Source: Acridotheres tristis
Lineage: Eukaryota; Chordata; Aves; Passeriformes; Sturnidae
Length of the DNA: 64,000 bases
Direction: 5' to 3'
NCBI GenBank assembly: GCA_037013685.1
Contig: CM072892.1
Span: 1,302,001-1,366,000, forward strand
A program made the translations under genes and the position numbers. Under the pieces are notes generated by a model. That model had not been told where the DNA came from. It saw only the letters and a program-made list of their open reading frames with translations, and ran no database searches. Position 1 is the stretch's first letter; each line of letters starts with the position of its first letter. Below are positions 11,401-22,939 of this stretch, in pieces.

Positions 11401-12070
11401 AGATTGTGAATTCACAAGAAATTCCACGAAATGGAAACAACTTTTCCAGGGATTTCACCTAAAAGCTTCGAGATTGTGAATTCACAAATGGAAACAACTT
11501 TTCCAGGGATTTTACCTAAAAAGTTCAAGATTGTGAATTCACAAGAAATTTCACAAAATGGAAACAACTTTTCCAGGGTTTCTACCTAAAATCTCCAAGA
11601 TTTTGAATTCACAAATGGAAACAACTTTTCCAGAGATTTTACCTAAAAGCTTCCAGATTGTGCATTCACAAGAAATTCCACAAAATGGAAACAACTTTTC
11701 CAAGGGCTCTACCTAAAAGCTTCCAGATTGTGAATTCACAAATGGAAACAACTTTTCCAGGGATTCTACCTAAATCTTTGACATTTTGAATTCACAAGAA
11801 ATTCCATAAAATGGAAACAACTTTTCCAGGGATTTTACCTAAAAGCTTCCAGATTGTGCATTCACAAGAAATTCCACAAAATGGAAACAACTTTTCCAGG
11901 GATTTTACCTAAAAGCTTCCAGATTGTGCATTCACAAGAAATTCCATAAAATGGAAACAACTTTTCCAGGGGTTCTACCTAAAAGCTTTGAGATTGTGAA
12001 TTCACAAGAAATTCCATAAAATTGAAACAACTTTTCCAGGGTTTCTACCTAAAAGCTTCAAGATCATTCC
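11335..12070. repeat. 70-bp tandem array upstream of the last Ig2 exon
   Basis: Eleven units of about 50-71 bp with 'gaaacaacttttccaggg' and 'acctaaaagcttc' plus 'gattgtgaattcacaa'. Short units lack the 'agaaattccataaa' segment. The unit is part of the dispersed element also present at 9537-9740, where it occurs once. Confidence 0.95.
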
Positions 12071-13114
12071 CAAAGGATTTCCAAAGGATTCAGGGGATGT
12101 CAACAATGGAAAGCAAGAGGAAAATTAATTTAATTGAGTCTCTCTAGCAAAATTTTCAGGATAATTTATTTTAAGTTTTTAAGTTTTAATTTAAGTTTTA
12201 ATTAATTTTAAGGGTTTTTTTTCCATGAAGGAAAAATCCCAAGGTACAAAATTCTTTCTGTTATCCTTTAAAAATGAGGAGCTGCTGGATTCTGGTTTTA
12301 GCCAGGGAGCAGGGATGGAGCAGGGAACTGAAGTGGACATGAAATTTTGAATTCCTTCAAATACAGACAGCAGGAAACTGGGAATGGGGAATGTGAGATT
12401 CCCCCTGCAAAGTTCCAAAAGAAAAATGGAGAAAATGTTCATTATCTGCTGTCCCAATAAATCTGAATAAGTTTAATATTGGCACAGCCTCAGAAAAACA
12501 TGGAATTATTTTTAACAATATCATGTGGATAAACTGCTCAGGAATATCTGGGAAAAATATGGAAGTTTGAGAAAATGAATGTACAAAACTGGGAAAAAAT
12601 AAATCCATCAAAAAAGAAGATAGAGCTGAGCAGGGAAGAAAAGAAAGTCCTTGAAATTTTTGGAGAAATTTTGGGAATGTTGGGATTGAAATGGTTTCTA
12701 TGGACAACCAATCCCAGGGAAATGATGGGATTAAAATGAAGCCTGGGAAAAGCTGCTCCTAAAATTGAAATTCCTGCTTTGGGATGTTTTTCTGGAATAG
12801 GGAAGGGCCTGGTCCAGGCTGCCAAAGGCACTGAGCTCTGGAATCACAGAGCAGCTTCAGCCCAGCAATTCCCTCCTTAGCTCCAGGTTGAACTTGGGCT
12901 GAACTCCCAATGGAATTCTGGATCCTGTCCCCAGCTCGCAGATTTATAAAAATGTATGTATTTTCCCCATTGGTTGGGATAATTAGTCTAATTATGTCTA
13001 ATTGCCTAATTATCGTAAATACAGCAAATTTAATCTCGTGCTCAGGCTGAGCAATTCCAACGAGTGACGAGGAGGATGTGAACTCTCAGGGAAAAAAAAC
13101 AATCTCCATCGGGA
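12071..13114. other. Single-copy AT-rich intron
   Basis: Non-repetitive. 12950-13060 has a cluster of TAATTA/TAAT words ('gataattagtctaattatgt', 'ctaattgcctaattatcgta'). Confidence 0.5.
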
Positions 13115-13440
13115 TTTGGGATTTGGGAATTTCGTTTTCCCAACTTTTTGTGGACGAGGATGGGCAGGTTTGGATTTGGGAATTTCATTTTCTCAACTTT
13201 TTGTGGATGAGGATGGGCAGGTTTGGATTTGGGAATTTCATTTTCCCAAGTTCTTGTGGATGAGGATGGGCAGGGTTTGGATTTGGGAATTTCGTTTTCC
13301 CAACTTTTTGTGGATGAGGATGGGCAGGTTTGGATTTGGGAATTTCATTTTCCCAAGTTCTTGTGGATGAGGACGGGCAGGGTTTGGATTTGGGAATTTC
13401 GTTTTCCCAACTTTTTATGGATGAGGATGGGCAGGGTTTC
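13115..13440. repeat. 53-bp minisatellite, six copies
   Basis: Units begin at 13125, 13178, 13231, 13285, 13338 and 13392 with 'gggaatttc' and contain 'gtggatgaggatgggcagg'. Copies differ by one to four bases, mainly 'caactttttg' against 'caagttcttg', which alternate. Confidence 0.96.
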
Positions 13441-13639
13441 TCCATTTGTCTCCTCTTGGATGCTGGAATAAATGTTTGATGTTTCCTCATTGATTGGAAT
13501 AATCTGAACATATTTAAGGAATTTCTTTGGATTTGCCCAGCTTTCCAAGTGTCTCCTGGGATTTAATTACTGACTGGATTTTGGGATCATCCCAGACCAT
13601 GGGCAAAAGGGGAAAGGGGGGGATTCTGCCCCTCTGCCC

Positions 13640-14095
13640 TGCTCAGGTGAGACCCCACCTGCAGAGCTGCCCCAGCTCTGGGGACAAACAGGACCTGGAG
13701 CTGCTGGAGTGATCCAGAGGAATCCAGGGGATGGAAAACCTCTGGATCCAGGCTGGGAGAGCTGGGAATGTTCCCCTGGAGAGGAGAAGGATCCAGGGAG
13801 AGCTGAGGGCACCTAAAGGGGCTCCAGGAGAGCTGGAGAGGGACTGGGGACAAGGGATGGAGGGACAGGACACAGGGAATGGCTCCCAGTGCCAGAGGGC
13901 AGGGATGGATAGGATGTTGGGAATTGGGAATTCCTGGCTGGGCTGGAATTGCCAGATTTGCTGTGGCTGCCCCTGGATCCCTGGCAGTGCCCAAGGCCAG
14001 GTTGGACATTGGGACAGTGGGAGGTGTCCCTGGGTGGGAATGGGATGGGATGGGATTTAAGGTCCCTTCCCACCCAAAGCATTCCAGGATTTTGT
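13640..14095 (+). mobile_element. CR1 LINE 3' fragment
   Basis: Starts 'gctcaggtgagaccccacct', runs through 'aggatccagggagagctgag' to 'cccaaagcattccaggattt'. Plus orientation. Confidence 0.9.
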
Positions 14096-14099
14096 GATT

Positions 14100-15374
14100 A
14101 CCAGAATAACAAAACCATCAAAAATAACAATCAACCTCTTTTTTGGGTTAAAAACCTGAGAAATGTTGTTTTCCCTTCCCCTCCAGATTAAAATCCACCT
14201 TCAGAGCCCTCAACAAAAAAATTCCCTCTCAAAATTCCCAAGTCTTGATCCTCTGAAAATCCCTTCTGTCCTTCTTCCCATCAGCTCTCCCTATTTGCAT
14301 CCCTACCACGAAATGAACTAATTAAGCAGAAGATGTTGATGACTCTTGAACCTTTAATTACATCTTCTCCTCTCATAAACACAGAGCAGATCTTGCCTGC
14401 ACGGATCCAGATCACGCTAATTCCAGCTGCCCTCCAATAACTGCAGAAAGGTTATGGATAAGAGTGGAATATCACCAGGGCAATCTGATTTATTCATTAA
14501 TTAAACCCACACAGAGATTTTAGGAAGGGTGATCTTAACAACCAAAAAAAAAATTTAAAAAATCTAATTTCATGTGATACATTTTAGTAGATGAATCCTT
14601 AGATTTTAGGGAAGGCAAACCTCAGCATTTCCATAGTGAAATATAAAATAAAAAAATTTCCACTTTCCCTTTTTAATTAAAACATTTCAAAACTCCTCTT
14701 TACACTTGAGTCCAAGCAAAGCCCCCGATTTGCTAAACTGGGTCCGTTCATGTTAAATTAAAAATAATCTCATTACATTTAGGACACCAATAACTTGGCT
14801 CTGTGATTTAATTCCCATCTCTGCCAGGTTCCAGGCTCCACATTTCTCTGGAAAACACGGAGCTGTTGGAGCAATATAAAGCTGTCAAGTACAATAAAAA
14901 GCCACAAATGAAGGTGCTCTCAAATCATTAAGTGAAAATTATTTATGAAAGTCGCAGTTGCTTTCTGCTCTGAACACCAAATTACCAGGCAGTTTTCACC
15001 TTGTTATTCCTTGGGATTTTCCAAACCAATTTTCCTCTTTTTTTCTCCTTTCTTTTATATATTTTTTTTTTTTCTTCAAACACCATCCTGCCCTTTTGGC
15101 CACAGACAATGGGATTTGCCACCTTTTTTATCTTTCCTTGGTGCAAGTGTGTACATGATAAATTAATCTCAGCTTATCCAACTGAGCCAGGATTCCTTTG
15201 GGGCTGGGAATGGGAGCAGGACGACTTTGGAAAAAGGTTTGATTTCCTTTTTTTTGCCACCTCATTTTCAAGTGGGGGAATTGTGAAACGAAACCTTCTA
15301 TTTCAAGATAAAAGAGGCAGAAAAAAAAAAAAAAAAAGGAGTACAAAAACCAACACAGGGAGTTCCCACAGAGT
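14100..15374. other. Single-copy AT-rich stretch, candidate conserved non-coding element
   Basis: About 1.2 kb without recognisable repeats. 14285-14520 looks least decayed: 'ctatttgcatccctaccacg', 'gaactaattaagcagaagat', 'gatttattcattaattaaac'. 14690-14960 is similar. Possible regulatory DNA of MDGA2 (inference). Confidence 0.35.
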
Positions 15375-15600
15375 CTGGAATCGTGGGATTTTTAAGGTTG
15401 GAAAAGCCCTCCGAGATCATCAACTCCAACCATCAGCCACCACCATGTCCTCCATTAATCCAGGTCCTCAGGTGCCACATCCACGTGGTTTTTTTGAACA
15501 CTGCCAGGGATGGAGACTCCACCCCTCTTCTGGGCAGCCTGTACCTCTTCCATAAAGAAAGTTTTCCTAAAATTTAATTGATTTTTCCTAAAATTTAATC
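15375..15600 (-). mobile_element. CR1 LINE fragment
   Basis: 'gttggaaaagccctccgaga', 'ggtgccacatccacgtggtt' and 'gggatggagactccacccct' in minus orientation. Confidence 0.85.
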
Positions 15601-15941
15601 TACATGAAGAGATTTTTAAGGCCGTGATTTAGGCTGAGAGCGGAATGGCTGAGTTGGATCGGGAAGGATGAGGAAATAGGAACCAAATCACAAGTTTGGG
15701 CTTGCAGGATCCAATAAAAATCACTTTACAAGGCCTCCTGTCGATATCACTCCCTCATCACTTAATAACTCCTATTTTGACCAGAATTCAATTCTATTTT
15801 ACATCGGGATGTTACATTTTAACACCCACGAGCGTTTTGGCCATCCCCAACCCTCACCCCACAAACCCAGCGGGCAGATCCCATTACAAAGCTTCAGGAT
15901 GGGGTGGGGGGAAAAAAATCTGGGATTTTTGGGGGGCTTAC

Positions 15942-16138
15942 CTGGGTAAAGAAGGGCTCGTAGATCTCCACGCCCTTGTCGGAGCCCTGCAGCAGCACCT
16001 CCTGGCCGCGGCGCCAGCTGTAGCGCACGGGCGGGTTGGAGTTGGCCACGCACCTGAGGAACACGGTCTTCTCATAATAAAACTGCTCCTTGGCTTCCCC
16101 GATGCTCTGGTGGACAGTGACTATGGGATCATCCAAAT
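15942..16138 (-). CDS. MDGA2: MDGA2 internal exon: first half of Ig domain 2
   Basis: Internal coding exon of 197 bp. Two bases (AT) complete the Tyr codon begun by the exon at 29525 (VDVYY), followed by 65 codons from LDDPIVTVHQSIGEAKEQF to YEPFFTQ; it exits in phase 0. The acceptor has an excellent polypyrimidine tract (a run of T then CCCCCAG); the donor is CAG|GTAAGC. The Cys in FLRCVANSNPP is the B-strand cysteine of Ig2, and RYSWRRGQE carries the core Trp. The GSDKGVEIYEPFFTQ stretch is a strongly conserved MDGA2 signature. Ig2 together with Ig1 forms the neuroligin-binding unit in this family. Codons are C/G-ending in a large fraction, unlike the AT-rich surroundings. A small GC-rich patch (16185-16225) sits in the intron just upstream of the acceptor. 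Confidence 0.96.
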
Positions 16139-16141
16139 CTG

Positions 16142-17079
16142 GGGGAAAAGAAAAAAAAAACAACAAGTTTAAGCCGGGTTTTAGCGGGATTCGGCGACGG
16201 CGCGGCGCCGGGAGTTTCCTGCGGTGCATCAAAGAGTCAAGGGTAAAACAGAGACAAAACGGCTCGAAAAGCTCCAGATTTTAGGAATTTTGCAGCAAAA
16301 GTCAGGTTTAGGATTGATTTCCTTCTCCTCAACTGGATCTCCTTGAAAACTCCCATTTTTGAGGCAGAACAACTCAGCCAATCTCATGCTAATGTCAATC
16401 ATATTTCTATTATACTGCGATGATTACCGCGGTTTCGTCTGGTTCGCAGCTTTACTCCTTGTTTCTTCTAACTCTTTTCCACAAAATTATAAAGCTTTGG
16501 CAATAAATAGACAGCCTGATTTGCATCCAAATGGCAGGATCCAGGAGTCCGTGGATCGTGTGCACGCAGCTGTTTGCTTTTAAAGCTGCAATTTAAGGCA
16601 GCAATTTAATGCAGATTCCCTGCTTTTAGTTACAGGCATTTAACTTCCAGCAGGTAAATTCATCCCGGGCTTTGGAACACATTTCTCTTGATTAAAATAC
16701 AGATATCAGATAATTACTCCCACTGCAGCAGCTCCAAGAAAATGAGATGCCCACAACGAGGAATTGGCTTCCACAGGGAATAAAAATACAATAGCCCTTG
16801 GAATATGAGGATACCAAAGTAATTTATTTGGGCTTTGTCCCACCAGGACAAAGGAGACTCCTGGTCTGGGGATGATTTTATTGAAGAAGGAAAGAAATGG
16901 AACAAAGAAAAACAAGGAAAGAAAAGGATTTTTTTCCCAAGTACTGGTTAAAAACACATAACTTCCAGCCAGGAATTCCTTCCCAATATCCCATCAATCC
17001 TGGCTCTAGGGCAATGGGAAGTCATCCCCTTTTCTCCTGACCCTCCATCCCTGGAAACCAAAGGTTTTGGTGGGAAGAA
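16142..17079. other. Single-copy intron upstream of the first Ig2 exon
   Basis: Contains a GC-rich patch at 16185-16225 ('cggcgacggcgcggcgccgg') and at 16360-16640 non-repetitive AT-rich sequence with the octamer-like 'gatttgcatccaaatggcag'. Confidence 0.5.
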
Positions 17080-17335
17080 CCTTGAAATTCATCCCATTCC
17101 AGCCCTGCCATGGCAGGGACACCTCCCACTGTCCCAATGTCCAACCTGGCCTTGGGCACTGCCAGGGATCCAGGGGCAGCCACAGCAAATCTGGCAATTC
17201 CAGCCCAGCCAGGAATCCCCAGTTCCCAACATCCCACCCAAATCTCTCATTTTCCAATTTGAAGCCATTCCCTGTGTCCTGTCCCTCCATCCCTTGTCCC
17301 AAGTCCCTTTCCAGTTAATCCCTTCCAAGCAAGCA
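17080..17335 (-). mobile_element. CR1 LINE 3' fragment
   Basis: 'ccctgccatggcagggacac', 'caatgtccaacctggccttg' and 'gtgtcctgtccctccatccc' in minus orientation. Confidence 0.9.
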
Positions 17336-17989
17336 CTGAGCTATGGCAAGGGATGGATTTTGACAGGAATATCGGGAAAGCTCCAAGAAACCCAAGCTGG
17401 GAATGGAACTGCAGCAAAGCCTCTGCCAAAGCATTTTGTAATGGTCAATTAATGGAAAATTCCCATCTGCAGAACCTGATGGATTTTTTTTTTTCAACAG
17501 CAGTGCTGGAAAGATCCCGACAGCTGCACCAAAGCAAAGGCACAAGCACTACCAGCGGGGCAAAGAATGATCCCAAATTTTGGGAGATTTCCCTGAACAT
17601 TCCCAGTGCTGGGGAGGGTCACAAAAATGTGTGACTGGGTGGTTGCACAAGGCTGGGCTTTGCTGAGGCCACGTGAGAGCTGGAAAAGAGAAAAATCAGG
17701 AAAAATACGGTGTTTGGACAAGGGATTCTGCAGGGACATTGCAGGGAAATTCCAAAATTCCCTGTCTTTAGCCAGGTTGTTTAAAGCCACCTGATCCCGG
17801 TGCTCATGGAAGTTCTCCAGAATTCCAGCTTCAATTCTGATTGAATCGGCACTAATTGATTTTCGATTTTCTAAACTTTTTAAAAATCCCCCTGCTTAAA
17901 GCTCTGTGCACGTGGGTGGCTGGGGGTGGTTGTTCTTTCCCAGCAGCACGGGAATATCCAGGGATTTGGAAAGCTGGGAGGGGAGGGAA

Positions 17990-18180
17990 GGGCTTGGAAT
18001 GGTCACCCAAGCCCCTGGAAATGTCCAAGGCCAGGCTGGATGGGGCTTGGAGCAGCCTGGGACAGTGGGAGGGGTCCCTGGGATGGGATGGGATAATGGG
18101 ATGGGAGAATGGGATGGGATAATGGGATGGGATAATAGGATGGGATTTAAGATCCCTTCCATCCCAAACCATTCCAGATT
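17990..18180 (+). mobile_element. CR1 LINE 3' fragment
   Basis: 'gtccaaggccaggctggatg', 'gcctgggacagtgggagggg' and 'ccatcccaaaccattccaga'. Plus orientation. Confidence 0.85.
18065..18145. repeat. Simple repeat (gggatgggataat)
   Basis: Short GGGATGGGATAAT repeats at the 3' part of the CR1 fragment 17990-18180, the reverse-complement type of the repeat at 62880. Confidence 0.9.
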
Positions 18181-19004
18181 CAATAATTTCAAATACTGCA
18201 CAAAAAATAAACCTATAAAGATTTAACATTGGGAAGCTCAATAAGATGAATTTCTTCACTCTTTTACAAAAAAAGGGAAAAAATATCCCTAAAATTTTCA
18301 TTTTAGGTTGATGAAATCATGAGGAGCCAACAGATTAATCACTCTTTAAATCAAACTGAAGTCATCATGGGTGCTGCTACACGGTTAAAAATCTCTTAAT
18401 CAACCTGAAAATAATTATGGAAAGATGTTTCCCACAGAGGTTTGTGCCACCATCAGGTTCAATTTCTCAGTCTTTAATCTCTGAATTGAACCAAACACTC
18501 CCTAAAACCCAGGCATGGCAAACACTGGATTGCAAGAATTCCCCTCACACATCCCTAAGCTCTCGAACAAACGGAAAACTCAACCTAAGCTGATCAAAAA
18601 CGGGTCTAATCCAAATTCCCCGGGAATTTCATCATCCTGGTGGAGTGGAGGTGCACGGAGCGTGGCAGATGCTGCCAAAATCCTCTCTGTGCAGAATTCC
18701 AGAGGCGGTGGGAAACAGGGATCAGCATCCCCCCAGCCCTGAGCCCGGCCCCGGGAGCGTCACGGGCACCGAGGGCTGGGCACGATCCAGGCTGGATGTG
18801 CTGGATCATCTCCTGCCAGCTGCTGGGCCTGCACAGTTTGCTGATTTCATTTGTTAATTAGCTGCTTTTGTCTTCAGATGGTGGGAGCAGGCGGGATGAG
18901 AATAAAACACATCTGGGAAAGGGACGGGAACGGCTCCATCCCGGCGGGCAGAGCAGAGACAGCGCTGACGCCTCGCGGGGCTGGAGTTACCCAGCCCTGA
19001 GTCA
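18181..19004. other. Single-copy intron before the E-box array
   Basis: Nothing repetitive seen; GC content rises from about 18640 to 19000. No exon. Confidence 0.45.
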
Positions 19005-20750
19005 CCCCCACGTGTGAAACTCCATTTCCATGTTATTTCATTTATCCTCACATGTGAAACTCCATTTCCATGTTATTTCATTTACCCTCACGTGTGAAAC
19101 TCCATTCTCCATGTTATTTCATTTATCCTCACGTGTGAAACTCCATTCTCCATGTTATTTCATTTATCCTCACGTGTGAAACTCCATTTCCATGTTATTT
19201 CATTTACCCTCACATGTGAAACTCCATTCTCCATGTTATTTCATTTATCCTCACGTGTGAAACTCCATTTCCATGTTATTTCATTTACCCTCACGTGTGA
19301 AACTCCATTCTCCATGTTATTTCATTTATCCTCACGTGTGAAACTCCATTCTCCATGTTATTTCATTTATCCTCACGTGTGAAACTCCATTTTCCATGTT
19401 ATTTCATTTATCCTCACGTGTGAAACTCCATTTCCATGTTATTTCATTTACCCTCACATGTGAAACTCCATTCTCCATGTTATTTCATTTATCCTCACGT
19501 GTGAAACTCCATTCTCCATGTTATTTCATTTATCCTCACATGTGAAACTCCCTGGTTTCCATGTTATTTCATTTATCCTCACGTGTGAAACTCCATTTCC
19601 ATGTTATTTCATTTATCCTCACGTGTGAAACTCCATTTCCATGTTATTTCATTTATCCTCACGTGTGAAACTCCATTTCCATGTTATTTCATTTACCCTC
19701 ACATGTGAAACTCCATTCTCCATGTTATTTCATTTATCCTCACGTGTGAAACTCCATTTCCATGTTATTTCATTTATCCTCACGTGTGAAACTCCATTTC
19801 CATGTTATTTCATTTATCCTCACGTGTGAAACTCCATTTCCATGTTATTTCATTTACCCTCACATGTGAAACTCCATTCTCCATGTTATTTCATTTATCC
19901 TCACGTGTGAAACTCCATTTCCATGTTATTTCATTTATCCTCACGTGTGAAACTCCATTCTCCATGTTATTTCATTTACCCTCACGTGTGAAACTCCATT
20001 CTCCATGTTATTTTATTTACCCTCACGTGTGAAACTCCATTCTCCATGTTATTTCATTTACCCTCACATGTGAAACTCCATTTTCCATGTTATTTCATTT
20101 ATCCTCACATGTGAAACTCCATTTTCCATGTTATTTTATTTATCCTCACATGTGAAACTCCATTCTCCATGTTATTTCATTTATCCTCACGTGTGAAACT
20201 CCATTTCCATGTTATTTCATTTACCCTCACGTGTGAAACTCCATTCTCCATGTTATTTCATTTATCCTCACGTGTGAAACTCCATTCTCCATGTTATTTC
20301 ATTTATCCTCACATGTGAAACTCCATTTCCATGTTATTTCATTTATCCTCACGTGTGAAACTCCATTCTCCATGTTATTTAGCCTCACATGTGAAACTCC
20401 CTGGTTTCCATGTTATTTATCCTCTGGGATTAATCCAGACCCTGATTTATCTTCACATGTGAAACTCCCCTGATTCCATGTTATTTAATTTACCCTCACA
20501 TGTGAAACTCCCCTGATTCCATGTTATTTCATTTATCCTCACATGTGGAACTCCCTCCTTTCCATGTTATTTATCCTCTGGAAATTATCCAGCTCCTGAG
20601 TTATCCTCACATGTGAAATTCCCTGCTTTCCATGTTATTTATCCTCACATGTGGAACTCCTGTGTTTTCCATGTAGTTTATCCTCTGGGATTAATCCAGC
20701 TCCTGATTTATCCTCACATGTGAAACTCCTGTGTTTTCCATGTTGTTTTC
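19005..20750. repeat. 40-bp array with one CACGTG or CACATG per unit
   Basis: About 42 units of 39-41 bp with 'gtgtgaaactccatt' and 'ccatgttatttcatttatcc'. Each unit starts with CACGTG (perfect E-box palindrome with a CpG) or CACATG, the product of CpG decay. The distal units from about 20380 are diverged, with spacers such as 'ctctgggattaatccagac'. Confidence 0.96.
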
Positions 20751-20789
20751 CCTCCTTGGTCCAACACAAGCATTCAATAATGGAATCAT

Positions 20790-21360
20790 TGAGGTTGGAA
20801 AAGAATTTAGGATCATGGAGACCCAGCAGTGCCCAATTCCCACCCTGTGCCCATCCCAGAGCCCTGAGTGCCACCCCCAGGAATTGCTGGGACACCTCCA
20901 GGGATGGGCACTCCAACCCTCCCTGGGCACTTCCAATCCCTGCCCACCCTTTCCATGAAGGAATTTTCCCTAAAATCCAATTTAAACCTCCCCTGGCCCA
21001 GCCTGAGGCCGTTCCCTCTCCTCCTGTCCCTGTTCCCTGGGAGCAGATCCCAAATCCCCCCGGCTGTCCCCTCCTGGCAGGGAGTTGTGCAGAGCCACAA
21101 GGGCCCCCCTGAGCCTCCTTTTCTCCAGGCTGAGCCCCTTCCCAGCTCCCTCAGGAATTCTCCATTCCCTTCCCAGCTCCCTCAGGAATTCTCCATTCCC
21201 TTCCCAGCCCCCTCAGGAATTCTCCATTCCCTTCCCAGCTCCCTCAGGAATTCTCCATTCCCTTCCCAGCTCCCTCAGGAATTCTCCATTCCCTTCCCAG
21301 CTCCCTCAGGAATTCTCTATTCCCTTTCCCAGCTCCTTCAGCTGCTCCTCATCAGAATTA
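20790..21360 (-). mobile_element. CR1 LINE fragment hosting the second 31-bp array
   Basis: Minus CR1 from 'tggaatcattgaggttggaa' through 'gatgggcactccaaccctcc' and 'gagcctccttttctccaggc', then the 31-bp array, then 'agctgctcctcatcagaatt'. Confidence 0.92.
21138..21335. repeat. 31-bp minisatellite inside a CR1, about 6 copies
   Basis: Same unit, same orientation and same CR1 position as at 5394. CR1 resumes afterwards with 'agctgctcctcatcagaatt'. Confidence 0.96.
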
Positions 21361-21404
21361 TTCTCAATAATTCACAGAATTCCAGAATGCTTTGAATTAG
21401 AAGA

Positions 21405-21545
21405 AAAGAATCTAAAGTCCACCCAGTGCCACCCCTGCCATGGGCAGGGACATTTTCCACTGTGCCATGGTGCTCCAAACTCCATCCAGCCTGGCCTGGA
21501 ACACCCCCAGGGATGAAGCAGTCACAGCTTCTCTACCAAGGCAGC
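21405..21545 (-). mobile_element. CR1 LINE 3' fragment
   Basis: 'gccacccctgccatgggcag', 'ccagcctggcctggaacacc' and 'gcagtcacagcttctctacc' in minus orientation. Confidence 0.8.
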
Positions 21546-22429
21546 TTTGAAATGCTTTGTTTGGGATATACACCTCAAAAAATTCCATTAATTTCTGTGT
21601 TTCTTGCATCCTGAGGAAAGGAAAACGAGCTCTCCTGCTCTCCACCCCTTCACGTGTCCGGTGTGGACACACAACAGCTCTAACCAAGCTGGAAAAAATG
21701 GGAATCAAGTTATTCCCAGCTCCATGTGAGCTATTTTCCCCTCTCCAACCCTTTGAAAGAGATTTATTCTGCACCTGCAGTGCAGAGTGTGCAGAACAGC
21801 CCCGGCACTGCAAACAAGCAGCATTTCCAGCTGCTGCGAGGAAGCAAATGTTCCCTCCGTGTTCCCACGATGGAGAGCGTGACCCTGGCAGCGCCCCGAG
21901 GAGCTCCCATCGATTTCCGATGGAATTTCGGGAGGATCAGAGCCCTGCCGGGAGGCTGTTAACACACTCCACCACAAAAGGACAAAGCAAACGACCTCAG
22001 CATCAACAATCCCCACACAGCCCCCGGGGCTGGGGTGCTTCCCTGAGCGCTCAGGCTACCACGGAATTCCAAAAGGAAAAATACAATGATGGGATTTTAC
22101 GGCGAAAATGTTTCCTCCCCTCTCTGAATGAGGTTATAAAGTCTCCTGGTTAAAGCTACGAGATGTCCTGGTGGCAGCAGGGCTGGCACAGGGCGTGAGC
22201 ACTGCAGGAGGGTTTTCCTTCTCCAAGGACACCCAAGTGAGCCCATTCCCATCGTTTCTGAGGCTGGATTAGCACTGGGATCCCCAGGGAGCAAACTGGA
22301 TTTCAACACTAACACACCAAACAACATCCAGGACAATGCTCCACTCCCACAGGGATGGGAGCAGCCCCGAGGAGAAGGATTGGGAATGCTGGGGGATCAG
22401 AGGCTGGACACGACCTGGAATTGTGCCCT
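21546..22429. other. Single-copy intron
   Basis: No repeat or exon recognised; moderately GC-rich. Confidence 0.45.
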
Positions 22430-22915
22430 GAAATCCCTCAGTGTGGGATTCTGCCCTGCTCAGGTGAGACCTCACCTGCAGAGCTGCTCCACATCCAACA
22501 GCAGGAGGATTTGGAGCTGCTGGAGGGATCCAGAGGAATCCATGGAGCCGGGCTGGGAGAGCTGGGAATGTTCCCCTGGAGAGGAGAAGGATCCAGGGAG
22601 AGCTGAGGGCACCTAAAGGGGCTCCAGGAGAGCTGGAGAGGGGCTGGGGACAAGGGATGGAGGGACAGGACACAGGGAATGGCTTTTAGAAGGAAAAGGA
22701 TGAATTTGGGTGGGATTTTGGGAATTGGGAATCCCTGGCTGGGCTGGAATTGCCAGATTTGCTGTGGCTGCCCCTGGATCCCTGGCAGTGCCCAAGGCCA
22801 GGTTGGACATTGGGACAGTGGGAGGTGTCCCTGCCATGGCAGGGGTGGCTCTGGGGGGGGGATTTAAGTCTCATTCCAAGCCAAACCATTCCAGGATTCC
22901 ATGATTCTTCGGGAT
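22430..22915 (+). mobile_element. CR1 LINE 3' fragment
   Basis: From 'gctcaggtgagacctcacct' to 'aaccattccaggattccatg'. Plus orientation; the short-unit array at 22940 follows directly. Confidence 0.9.
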
Positions 22916-22939
22916 ATGCACAGATGGAAAAGGATCAGT

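Larger units (their letters stand above)
11141..15941 (-). other. MDGA2: MDGA2 intron inside Ig2 (4.8 kb)
   Basis: Phase-0 intron splitting Ig2, bounded by GTAAGC at 15941 and TTCCAG at 11141. It holds a 70-bp array close to the acceptor, a 53-bp array, two CR1 fragments and about 1.2 kb of single-copy AT-rich sequence. Confidence 0.9.

Noticed and set aside
19005..20750. CRISPR array (regular repeats of about 40 bp)
   Set aside because: Units are contiguous without unique spacers and lie in a vertebrate intron.
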